DNA of 64,000 nt, from the NCBI GenBank assembly GCA_964527995.1, contig CAZGRP010000011.1, forward strand, positions 24,575-88,574, in the 5' to 3' direction. The notes under the pieces were generated by a model, which was given only the letters and a program-made list of their open reading frames with translations, did no database searches and had not been told where the DNA came from. The DNA is from CAZGRP01 sp964527995 (lineage in GTDB: Bacteria > Zhuqueibacterota > Zhuqueibacteria > Oceanimicrobiales > CAZGRP01). Shown here in pieces: positions 26,218 to 34,517 of the stretch. A program made the position numbers and the translations under genes. Every line of letters starts with the position of its first letter. Position 1 is the stretch's first letter.

Positions 26218-27117
26218 TCAAGACGAGGAAAGACTGCCGTACCACTTCGCCAGCTCCGCGCCGATGAGGTCGGGATGGTCCTCCTGAATAAAATGAGTTC
26301 CCGGGCGGACGTTCACAACTGTCAGATTCTTGAGATGCTGGCGGCACCATTCCACCACCGGCGCCGGCATGATGGCGCCCGGCTCTGCGGCGAAAAGAAG
26401 CTTCGGCAGCTCGGTCTGCTGCAGCCAGGCGTTGTACGCAGCCACTGTCTCGGCGACGTCGGCCGGTTCTCCTTCGATCGGGATCTCATTGGGCCAGCGC
26501 CACACCGGTTTCCGGCTGTTCGGCTCGCGGAAGGGTTCGCGGTAACGATCCATCTCTTCCTCGCTGAGCTCGCGCACAATACCGCCGGGGAGAATCTTCT
26601 CAACGAAGATATTCTGGTTGACGATCAGGTCCCAGCCGGTCTCGGGGGTGCGGAAGGCCTGGAACAGATCACGGAAGTCGGCCGGGAACATCTCCCAACT
26701 CGATACCGGCATGAGAATGGCTTCCATAAAGGCGATGCCCTTGATGTTCGGTTCGTGCCGACTGGCGTAGTAAAAGCCGAGCCCCGAGCCCCAGTCGTGG
26801 ATGACCAGCGTGATATTCCTGAGTCCCATCTTCTCGATGAAGCCGTCCACGTACTTCGCGTGGTCGAAGAAGCGGTAGTCGATGTCCGGCTTGTCCGACT
26901 TCCCCATGCCGATCAGATCCAGGGCGATGCAGCGCGCCATCGGAGTCACGTGCGGGATGATGTTACGCCAAAGATACGACGAGGTTGGATTGCCGTGCAG
27001 AAACAGCACCGGGTCGCCGGAGCCTTCGTCGATGTAGCGCAGCTTTGACCCTTGAACCTCGATGTAGTTGGAACGGTACGGGAAGTCGGCTGAGATCGGG
27101 TTGTTTGCCGCCATCAT
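26218..27117 (-). CDS. Haloalkane dehalogenase (HLD-II, DhaA/LinB-like)
   Basis: A 299-residue alpha/beta hydrolase that should cleave carbon-halogen bonds to give alcohol and halide. All functional residues are visible and almost at DhaA positions: halide-binding N43 (HGNPTSSYLW) and W109, nucleophile D108 (VIHDWGSG), acid E132 (FMEAILMP) and base H275 (GTHFIQEDHP). A GGAGGAAT ribosome site precedes the ATG. The natural substrate is unknown. Confidence 0.9.
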   Translation of the reverse strand: MMAANNPISADFPYRSNYIEVQGSKLRYIDEGSGDPVLFLHGNPTSSYLWRNIIPHVTPMARCIALDLIGMGKSDKPDIDYRFFDHAKYVDGFIEKMGLRNITLVIHDWGSGLGFYYASRHEPNIKGIAFMEAILMPVSSWEMFPADFRDLFQAFRTPETGWDLIVNQNIFVEKILPGGIVRELSEEEMDRYREPFREPNSRKPVWRWPNEIPIEGEPADVAETVAAYNAWLQQTELPKLLFAAEPGAIMPAPVVEWCRQHLKNLTVVNVRPGTHFIQEDHPDLIGAELAKWYGSLSSS

Positions 27118-27235
27118 GGATTCCTCCGAATAGGGGTGCGAAACCGTCGACTGCGGAGAGCAGCGCTTTTGTATTGAGACTATCTTTCTGTAGCGTTGTG
27201 ACCGGTGCAGTTCCAGAACAAGCGCATGGACGTGT

Positions 27236-29227
27236 TTATTGCACCTCGAGGTAAATGCCCAATTCGCGGGTCGTGAGAGTACCGGCTTTCTTAGCGCCAG
27301 GCCGAACAGCCTGCAAGCGGCTTGTCTCGGCGAACTTCACTCCGGCGCGCAAATGACCCCAGCGCGCCAGGGCGAGGAGATACCAGCGACTGCCGCGGCC
27401 GAAGAACACTTGACTGTTCCATACTCCCGGCAGATCACCTTCCAGGGCATAGAGACGACTGTCGAAAGACCGGCTGTCGAAGCCGGTCCATCGTGCCTCG
27501 ATGCGCCAGCCGCGTCTGGGTCGCCATTGCAATTGCTGATAGACGAGCGTGCCGGTCTCCGCCATCGGCGGCGGCTCACCAGGGAGCTTCTCGGCGAACC
27601 TCCCAAGCTCGACCCGGCTGCGCAGGCGGATCGCGCCACCGGCCGCGTAGTCGAGCTGCAACCGCCAGCTCTGCCGAATGTGCCGGGCAAGAACATCGTG
27701 CTCGCTGCCCACGGATACCGGCACACTGCGCACTCCGTCGCCTCCCCGACGCCGAAAACGCAGGCTCAAGATAAGACCAGCGAAACGGCGGCGCCAGCGC
27801 AGCAGCAGCTCCTGTCCGTTGTTGGGAAAGGGCAGAGTGGAGGTCCTCCATGGGGAACCAAACTGGTCGAAGGCTAGCCCCACTTCGCCGAACACGTTGG
27901 AGTGCATGCGCACGCCGAGATAGACACCTTCCTCATTACGCGGCGAGATTCCGGACTCCGAGAAGGCGCGGGCGCGCAGATTATGGAAATCCGGCTGGTA
28001 CCGGCGCCAGATTGCCACGACGGTGGCGCCCTCCAACACCATTTTCCCACTAAGGATGGCCGCCCAGCCGCCGCCTTTGGAGAGAGCCCATTCCGCCGAC
28101 CACGTTGTGCGGCGCCCAGCGAGCGCGGCATCGATGCCGACGACATGGTTCCGCTTTCCTTCGAACCCGAAGAAGTCTCTTCGCAAGTCTCTCCTCTCGA
28201 ACGAGCGAGAGTAGCGCGCCCAGAAGGCCGTGGTGCCGATGCTCAGCCGAGAATGGGGATGCAGTACCACCCGGCCTCCCCAAAGCCGTTCTCTCTGCAT
28301 GCCGCGATGAGCCTCCTCTGCCGTGGTGCGGTGGTAGCCGCTGCGGTCGAGGGTGGCAATTCCTCCGGATGGCAGTGGGGCGGCATCGAGGCGGCGGTCC
28401 GATGTGAAAACCATGGCCGAAAGTCGCTGAGCCGACAAAGAGAGAGCCACACCTGCAAGCGCCGCCGACTCATCCACCGACCGATAGCCGCGAAGGCCTC
28501 GCGCCGTCTGTTCGACAGGCAGGATGGGATCTCCGCCTTTGCCGAATCGATAGGGCCCCCAGAGGACCAACCCTTGAGCAGCTTCCACCTGAAAACTGCC
28601 AGCGACGACCGACAGCGGTCCCGGCCCCGCATAGCGGACGTAAAACGAGGAAAAGTCGTTCAGCCGTTCTTCGCCCGCGTCTTTTTCCCACAGGGCACTG
28701 CCCTCGAACAGCTGCCCGAACGTCAATGTCGCACGCTGATAGGTGCGGTAGGGATCGCCGGAAGATTCGGAACTCGTCTTGGCAGTTGGACTGGCCCACC
28801 GGCGCCGAGCCCGCGTGCGCAACGTGAGCTGGAGCGGCGGGCGGGTGCGAAGGTGGGGGCGCCCCTCGGGCGAGGAGGCGACGACATAGGGCCGTGTCAG
28901 GGCCGCCAGGGCGGCACTGACTCCGGGTACTTGCTCGAGTTGTGCGACATCGGCAAAAGGGCCGTGCGACGATCTCCAGGTGACGATTTGCCTCGCAAGT
29001 TCCTGGCCGATCCACGGTAGCTGCCGCAATTCTGCAGCCGTGGCACGGTTCAGGTCAATGGGATGCGTACGTAACTCCTCGAGCAGCTCGAGAAGTGCCG
29101 TGGTGTCCTCGGTCTCGGCGAGCTCGTCATCGAGGAGGGATTCGATCTCCTGTCCGACCCCTGGTGACGCTGCCATCAGCATCAAGCCGAGGAGGCAGCC
29201 GAGCAGGAGGAGATGCCGGCCGCTCAT
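27236..29227 (-). CDS. Outer-membrane beta-barrel protein with N-terminal ComEA-like HhH domain
   Basis: A 663-residue exported protein. It has a signal peptide (LLLLGCLLGLMLMAASPGVGQ), then a helix-hairpin-helix pair at about 55-115 (IDLNRATAAELRQLPWIGQELARQI and FADVAQLEQVPGVSAALAAL). About 540 residues of alternating aromatic/beta sequence follow, ending in ELGIYLEVQ, as expected of a barrel. HhH pairs of this ComEA type bind DNA in competence proteins; whether this one does is unknown. Its ATGA start overlaps the stop of the upstream gene, which ends with the same kind of HhH domain, so the two act together. Confidence 0.8.
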   Translation of the reverse strand: MSGRHLLLLGCLLGLMLMAASPGVGQEIESLLDDELAETEDTTALLELLEELRTHPIDLNRATAAELRQLPWIGQELARQIVTWRSSHGPFADVAQLEQVPGVSAALAALTRPYVVASSPEGRPHLRTRPPLQLTLRTRARRRWASPTAKTSSESSGDPYRTYQRATLTFGQLFEGSALWEKDAGEERLNDFSSFYVRYAGPGPLSVVAGSFQVEAAQGLVLWGPYRFGKGGDPILPVEQTARGLRGYRSVDESAALAGVALSLSAQRLSAMVFTSDRRLDAAPLPSGGIATLDRSGYHRTTAEEAHRGMQRERLWGGRVVLHPHSRLSIGTTAFWARYSRSFERRDLRRDFFGFEGKRNHVVGIDAALAGRRTTWSAEWALSKGGGWAAILSGKMVLEGATVVAIWRRYQPDFHNLRARAFSESGISPRNEEGVYLGVRMHSNVFGEVGLAFDQFGSPWRTSTLPFPNNGQELLLRWRRRFAGLILSLRFRRRGGDGVRSVPVSVGSEHDVLARHIRQSWRLQLDYAAGGAIRLRSRVELGRFAEKLPGEPPPMAETGTLVYQQLQWRPRRGWRIEARWTGFDSRSFDSRLYALEGDLPGVWNSQVFFGRGSRWYLLALARWGHLRAGVKFAETSRLQAVRPGAKKAGTLTTRELGIYLEVQ

Positions 29228-30366
29228 GGCCGCCTCGCGCGTTCAAGTCGCAGGAACGGGCGCAGGCGCTCGAAGGTCTTGCGGCCGATCCCGGGCACCC
29301 TGAGAAGGTCCTCGAGCGCGTGAAACGGCCCATGCTCGGCGCGATAGGCGAGGATGCGCGCCGCCAGCAGCGGCCCGACACCAGGAAGTGCCCGCAGGTC
29401 TCGTTCCGTGGCCGTGTTCAGATCAACTCGCAGCGGCGGTTCATCGCCGGGGGCGTCAGCATGAACCGATTCCTGCCTGGGACCACTGACCGCTAAGACG
29501 ATCCCGAACTGATGTGTGATCCCCAGATCGCTGTGCGTGAAAAAGGCGTAGTCGAGTCCGAGCCCGAATTTTCGCAGGCCGAAACCGGCCGAAAACCTCT
29601 CCGGCGCAAGGCCGCCACCGGCGCGCAACACCAACACGCCGCCGGCACGCCACTCGACACCGAAACGGAAATCCGGCTCGAATTGCGGCTCATCGAACAC
29701 TTCGCCGATGACGTAGAGCTCCGGGCCGAGATGATAACCAAGTCCGACCGCGATCTCGCCGGGTGCGGCGCTGTTGCCTCCGGCACTCCCCTGGCCGCGC
29801 CGCTGTCGCACGTAAAAACCCCAGTCAAGCCCCGGCACGGGACGTGCCAGCACAGCCAGGTTCAGACCCAGCGAGCCAGCCGCTCCGTATCCCTCGATCG
29901 CCGTCCGTGTGTAAGCCACCGACACAGCAGAGTGGAGTCCTCGCGCCAGCGGCATGGCGACACCGAAGACGGCTGCCTGCTGCCGGAACAGAGAGTTGCC
30001 GAAGGTGTACAATCCGATGCCCAGGTGTAGCGAGTGGAACGGTACGCCGAGGGCGGCGGTAGCCAGCGACAGGTCGCGAAGGCCGAAGGGGCGCTGGTAG
30101 AACAGCGAGATCTGGGGTCTCGCCACGCCGGCCAAGGTGGCGGGGTTGTGGAAAATCGCCTCCGGATCGCCGAGCAGGGCGGCGGAGGTGCCACCGAGAG
30201 CCATCGAGCGTGCCCCGGTGGGGAGCAGTTGCGACTGCGCGGCACACGATGCGTAAGCAAGAAACAGAGCGACAAGGGTGCCCCACATCCGCGCCGTAGA
30301 ATGCCGCGGAAGGATCCGACAGGGGCTCAAGCCGCGCGCATCGACCCTCTCTAAACTACTTGACAT
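29224..30366 (-). CDS. PorV/UPF0164-like outer-membrane protein with C-terminal HhH domain
   Basis: About 380 residues. After an N-terminal signal (MWGTLVALFLAYASCAAQS) comes the PorV/PorQ-like opening GARSMALGGTSAALLGDPEAIFHNPATLAG, then barrel strands to about residue 310. A ComEA-type HhH pair closes the protein (VDLNTATERDLRALPGVGPLLAARIL and FHALEDLLRVPGIGRKTFERL). The ATG at 30366 has GGGGTGAGG just upstream; an internal ATG at 30288 would give a shorter, cleaner signal peptide. It is divergent from porD and co-transcribed with the HhH barrel gene downstream. Confidence 0.8.
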   Translation of the reverse strand: MSSSLERVDARGLSPCRILPRHSTARMWGTLVALFLAYASCAAQSQLLPTGARSMALGGTSAALLGDPEAIFHNPATLAGVARPQISLFYQRPFGLRDLSLATAALGVPFHSLHLGIGLYTFGNSLFRQQAAVFGVAMPLARGLHSAVSVAYTRTAIEGYGAAGSLGLNLAVLARPVPGLDWGFYVRQRRGQGSAGGNSAAPGEIAVGLGYHLGPELYVIGEVFDEPQFEPDFRFGVEWRAGGVLVLRAGGGLAPERFSAGFGLRKFGLGLDYAFFTHSDLGITHQFGIVLAVSGPRQESVHADAPGDEPPLRVDLNTATERDLRALPGVGPLLAARILAYRAEHGPFHALEDLLRVPGIGRKTFERLRPFLRLERARRP

Positions 30367-30389
30367 TGCCTCACCCCCGTTGCTATATT
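30360..30389 (+). promoter_or_regulatory. Promoter of porD
   Basis: TTGACA (30360-30365), an 18-nt spacer and TATATT (30384-30389), 39 nt before the porD ATG. The box overlaps the 5' end of the divergent PorV-like gene, so the two transcripts may interfere. Confidence 0.7.
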
Positions 30390-30428
30390 GAACCAAAGGT
30401 CCCAGGTCACAGCCAGAAGGAGTCAGAA

Positions 30429-31313
30429 ATGAGAGGTCGCTTCTCTCCCATTCGCTGGTGTAGATCTGCTTTGTTTGTCCTCCTCTATGTCTTCCTCTCG
30501 GCTACGCAGGCCACCTTCGCATCACCCGGCGGGCGCCTGGTCAAAGCGAAGGTCAAAGTCATCATCGAGAAGCTACCCCTGGATCGGCAGCAAAAGATGC
30601 GGGGCTTCGATCGGCTCCTCCAGGATTACATCAACAACTACGACTGGCTTAAAGACGAGGACGTCGACCCGATCGAGCTGACCGTGCAGCTCCTGCTGCA
30701 GACGGCACCATCCGCCGGTGAGGATCGTTATCGCTGCCAGCTCGTCATCTCATCGGGCGACATCCAGTACTCCGACCGCCGCTCTCGTTTTGTATACCAG
30801 AAAGGCGACCCGCTGCCCCACGACCTGACCAACCTGGATGCCGTCACACCTCTGCTCGATTTCTACATCTACCTGGTGCTGGGGAACGAGCTGGACAAGT
30901 ACGGCTATTTGATGGGGACCCCCTACTTTCAGAAGGCCCGCGACGTTCTGGAAACCGCCAAGTTCGGGCGCTTCACGGATGGGTGGGATATTCGCGAGCT
31001 GCTGATCCGAAAAATCTTTCAAGAGCCCTATAAGAAGTTTCGGGCCCTCAAGGACAGCTACTTCTACGGCCTATCAGTCTGGGACGACGATGTGAAGCAA
31101 GCACGAAAGTCAGTCGCCAAGGCCATCAAGGAACTGGCAGACGTGGTGCAGGAGGATCCGAGTATCGAGGCGACGAAGCAATTCATCGATGCCCACTACC
31201 AGGAGATCATCGATCTGTTTACGGATGCGAAGGATCGCACCGTTTTCGATATCCTGGTAGAGTTGGACCCAGGCCGCAAGCAGCTCTATGCCAAATATCA
31301 GAAAAAGAAGTAG
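30429..31313 (+). CDS. porD: DUF4835 family protein (type IX secretion PorD)
   Basis: A 294-residue periplasmic protein with a signal peptide (CRSALFVLLYVFLSATQATFA). Family features include KVKVIIEKLPLDRQQKMRGF near the start of the mature part, LLDFYIYLVLGNELDKYG near 155, and a C-terminal helical part ending FDILVELDPGRKQLYAKYQKK. DUF4835 is the PorD component needed for T9SS in Bacteroidota. The ATG at 30429 has AGAAGGAG about 6 nt upstream. Three cargo proteins with T9SS sorting domains are encoded in this window. Confidence 0.85.
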   Translation: MRGRFSPIRWCRSALFVLLYVFLSATQATFASPGGRLVKAKVKVIIEKLPLDRQQKMRGFDRLLQDYINNYDWLKDEDVDPIELTVQLLLQTAPSAGEDRYRCQLVISSGDIQYSDRRSRFVYQKGDPLPHDLTNLDAVTPLLDFYIYLVLGNELDKYGYLMGTPYFQKARDVLETAKFGRFTDGWDIRELLIRKIFQEPYKKFRALKDSYFYGLSVWDDDVKQARKSVAKAIKELADVVQEDPSIEATKQFIDAHYQEIIDLFTDAKDRTVFDILVELDPGRKQLYAKYQKKK

Positions 31314-31383
31314 TCCGAAGCAGTTGTGCCGCTGTGGTGGGGTGTGCTGAAGAAGCGAAGCCTGCGGCAACCGGATTTGATGT

Positions 31384-31419
31384 AAGGGCGCGCCGGAAAA
31401 CGGCGGGCCCTTTCTTTTT
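31384..31419 (+). terminator. Rho-independent terminator after porD
   Basis: A 12-bp stem with one G-G mismatch (AAGGGCGCGCCG, 31384-31395, with CGGCGGGCCCTT, 31401-31412) and a 5-nt loop, followed by TTTCTTTTT on the plus strand. The same hairpin lies beyond the convergent peptidase gene but has no T tract in that direction. Confidence 0.85.
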
Positions 31420-31468
31420 GGGCCACCGACTGTTCGGGCAGACGACGGAAGGCGCTGCCCGTCCGGGA

Positions 31469-34402
31469 TCAACGAACCAGGAGCATCTTGCGACTGGCCC
31501 CGAACCGGCCGGCCTCGAGCCGGTAGAGATAGACTCCGGAAGCCAGCCGGCGCCCGCTATCATCCTTGCCGTCCCATTGGACGCGATACTCCCCCGGACC
31601 CTGGAGGCGGTCGACCAGGGTGCGCACCTTCTGGCCCAAGAGGTTGTAGATTTGCAGGCGAACCTTTTGCGGCCCAGAGCCAGTCCCCACTCTGTAGCGA
31701 ATCGTGGTCGATGGGTTGAACGGGTTGGGGTGGTTCTGGAACAGCGCAAAAGTGCTCGGCGGGGTCGGCGGCGTACCGGGGTCTTCGACTGCCAGGGTCG
31801 TAAAGATGGCTCTTGCGGCGCGCGTGTTCGCCTTCAGGTCATCGAGGTTTTCACCACCGATGAGGGCGAAGGCGACCTTGTGCGAACTGTTGGGTGCCAG
31901 ATCGAAGGGGCCGACGCTCATCATCACCGACCAGTCGTCGGCCACCGGGCTGTGGGTGAGCTGAAACCCTTCGGTCATGAAGCGAAACTTTTCTGCATCG
32001 GTAAAGCCGATTTTGGTGGTCGGGTCCGGCCACACGAACTCCCGATTTCGGACGGCGCGGAAGCCGCTGGCCGTGGCGGGTTCGATGGTCGCCAGGCCGT
32101 AGAGCTTCGAACCGGGGGCAAACATGTAGCCAACGCCTGTCTCTGTGTCGTACTCCACCTGATTGTCCAGCACCTGGCCAATATCCCAATCGAGATAGAC
32201 TGCCGCATAGGCGCCGGAGACTGGCGCCAGTCCGGTGTTGGTGACCTCGTACGACAGGATGACGAAGTCGTCATTCGGCGGCGAGGCCCAACTGTAGCTG
32301 CGCTGCACCACCTGGATGCCGATGGGCCTTTCGGCCACCGAGTCGCTGAAGGCAGCGATGCCGTCCTGGTCGGAAAGCTGGGTCAGGCCGAAAGCCAGCT
32401 CTCTGCCCTTGATCGTCTTGAAATCCATATGGTTGTGAGCGGAGTTGCCGTAGCTGACGTCGGATACATGGCTTGAGTCGGTGGCCACCAGAAAGCCGCC
32501 ATGGAAAAGGGCGCGGTCCGGGTTGTTTCGCGGGAAGCGAAAGCCCTGGCCGAGGTCCATGCCGGTATTGGCGTAATCGTTGAAGCCCAACGCTCCGAAA
32601 CTGGTGACGGTCAGGATGACGTTGCCGACGTCGTGGTCGCCGTAGAGGGGAAAGACTATCAGGGAAAAATTGTCGCGGTCCTGATAGTTGGGCGCCGAGA
32701 TCAGCACAGAAAGGTCGAGCACATGCCCGTTCTCGGCATTGGGTGACACCCGAAACTCAAAAGGCTGCGTGGAATTGCTCCTGGTTTCGTTATGGCCGAG
32801 GCGGCCGATTCCGATACTGCCGGAGACGACGTTCACGAGCGAGTCGCTGCTCACCAATTGCAACGTCACATTATCAGCCGGCTCCAGGAAGTTCTTGAAC
32901 GTGCCCGTGATCCGGATCAATTCGCCGGGATCGACGATGCCGTCGCCGTCCCCAGCGCTGTCGTCCATCTGGATGTCCACCAGGCGGATCGAAGGGGTGA
33001 CTGCGGTGACGGCGCGAAAAGCGTTGGCGCGACCCTTGCCGAGCAGGGGCGCAAAGGTCGGGTCGGAGGAGCTGAGATCGTCCGCCGTGGCCCGCACCTG
33101 CTGGGCGATCTGGTCGTTGGTCCAGTCTGGGTGAACGCTGCGTACCAGCGCAGCGATGCCGGCGACGATGGGACTTGAGAAGGAGGTGCCGAGAACGCGC
33201 ACCGTGGTGTCTGGTGAGGCTGTGGTGAGCACGGCTACACCGGGTGCAGCAAGGTCCACCCACCCGCCATAGTTGGAAAAACTGGCCCGGCGGTCGGCAT
33301 TGTCCGTGGCGGCGACGGCCAGCACTCGGGGGTCGGCAGCCGGAAACGAGGGCTGCTTGCTGTTGTCATTGCCGGCCGCGGCGACCAGCACGACCCCCTT
33401 TGAGTGAGCGTACTCGATCGCGTCGAGTTCAGCCGTCGTCAGCCCACCTCCGCCGAAACTCATGTTGATGATATCGGCGCCGTTGTCCGCCGCATAGCGG
33501 ATGCCGCGCAGGATGGCCAGGCCATCCAGGGAGGTGCCGCCGGAGCTGGTTCGCTGCGCCTTGATGGGCATCACCCGGCATTTGAAGCCCACTCCGGCCA
33601 CGTCGAGGTTGTTGTTCGTGACCGCCGAAGCCATCCCTGCCACCCACGTGCCGTGGTTGGCGGCTCCGCTGTTGGGGTTCCTGGGGTCGTTGTCGTTGTC
33701 TGCGAAGTCCCAGCCGCGGATGTCGTCCACGAAGCCGTTGCCATCGTCGTCGAAGCCGTTGCCGGGGATCTCACCCGGGTTTCGCCAGATGTTGGCACGC
33801 AGATCCTCGTGTGTCCAATCCACCCCAGTATCGAGGACGGCGATCACCACCGAGGTGTCGCCCTGGGTAACATCCCATGCCTGGGCCGCATTGATCAGGC
33901 GCAGGTGGAATTGCTCGGAGTAAAGGGGGTCGTTGGGAACGAAATCGATCCTGCGGCGGTAGATCGGGCTGGCGTATTCGATGCCTTCGTCGGCAGCAAA
34001 GGCGGCGGCTACCCTACGGGCGTCGTAAGCGTCGACAAAATCGAGCACGTAGAGCCGCGACAGGTCCGGTAGACCGGGCTGGGCCGGACCGTAGTCGTTC
34101 GGGAACACCTTCTCGACTTCATACACCCCAAACTTCTGCATCCTTGCTACCAGCGAAGGGCTGGAAGTGAAGGCGGCCGAGGGCTCGGCCGAGTAGGTCT
34201 GCGGGCCCGCAGATTCTTTCAGCTTAACGATGATGCGCCCCGGCGAGTAGTCTGAGCTTTCACCGGGGATGTATTTGCGCAGCTTTGTTTTCTGCTGGAG
34301 AAGGGGCGAGGAGCCACCACGGGTTATGTGACGCGACGAGGCAAGCAGGGAAGAAGAGGACGTTGTGACTAGGACGACCGAGATCCACCAACGAACCATC
34401 AA
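31469..34402 (-). CDS. S8 subtilisin-like peptidase with T9SS sorting domain
   Basis: A 977-residue secreted protease. It has a signal peptide, then a propeptide (about 50-160). The catalytic domain has D191 (AVLDTGVDWTHED), H250 (NHGTWVAGM), oxyanion N345 (AAAGNDNS) and S407 (GTSFSSPIVAG), so it should be active. A long beta-rich region follows (about 470-890), then a T9SS type A sorting domain (LFQNHPNPFNPSTTIRYRV to the end). It is convergent with porD. Confidence 0.93.
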   Translation of the reverse strand: MMVRWWISVVLVTTSSSSLLASSRHITRGGSSPLLQQKTKLRKYIPGESSDYSPGRIIVKLKESAGPQTYSAEPSAAFTSSPSLVARMQKFGVYEVEKVFPNDYGPAQPGLPDLSRLYVLDFVDAYDARRVAAAFAADEGIEYASPIYRRRIDFVPNDPLYSEQFHLRLINAAQAWDVTQGDTSVVIAVLDTGVDWTHEDLRANIWRNPGEIPGNGFDDDGNGFVDDIRGWDFADNDNDPRNPNSGAANHGTWVAGMASAVTNNNLDVAGVGFKCRVMPIKAQRTSSGGTSLDGLAILRGIRYAADNGADIINMSFGGGGLTTAELDAIEYAHSKGVVLVAAAGNDNSKQPSFPAADPRVLAVAATDNADRRASFSNYGGWVDLAAPGVAVLTTASPDTTVRVLGTSFSSPIVAGIAALVRSVHPDWTNDQIAQQVRATADDLSSSDPTFAPLLGKGRANAFRAVTAVTPSIRLVDIQMDDSAGDGDGIVDPGELIRITGTFKNFLEPADNVTLQLVSSDSLVNVVSGSIGIGRLGHNETRSNSTQPFEFRVSPNAENGHVLDLSVLISAPNYQDRDNFSLIVFPLYGDHDVGNVILTVTSFGALGFNDYANTGMDLGQGFRFPRNNPDRALFHGGFLVATDSSHVSDVSYGNSAHNHMDFKTIKGRELAFGLTQLSDQDGIAAFSDSVAERPIGIQVVQRSYSWASPPNDDFVILSYEVTNTGLAPVSGAYAAVYLDWDIGQVLDNQVEYDTETGVGYMFAPGSKLYGLATIEPATASGFRAVRNREFVWPDPTTKIGFTDAEKFRFMTEGFQLTHSPVADDWSVMMSVGPFDLAPNSSHKVAFALIGGENLDDLKANTRAARAIFTTLAVEDPGTPPTPPSTFALFQNHPNPFNPSTTIRYRVGTGSGPQKVRLQIYNLLGQKVRTLVDRLQGPGEYRVQWDGKDDSGRRLASGVYLYRLEAGRFGASRKMLLVR

Positions 34403-34517
34403 ATTGATCTCCGTGCATTCAGATTCGATGCGGTTATCAGTGTGCAGGCCATATCTGCAACGCGGGGTCCGGCCTCTCTATTCCGAAGCAGCGGGCGGCG
34501 GTAAGGGGAAGCCGTCA

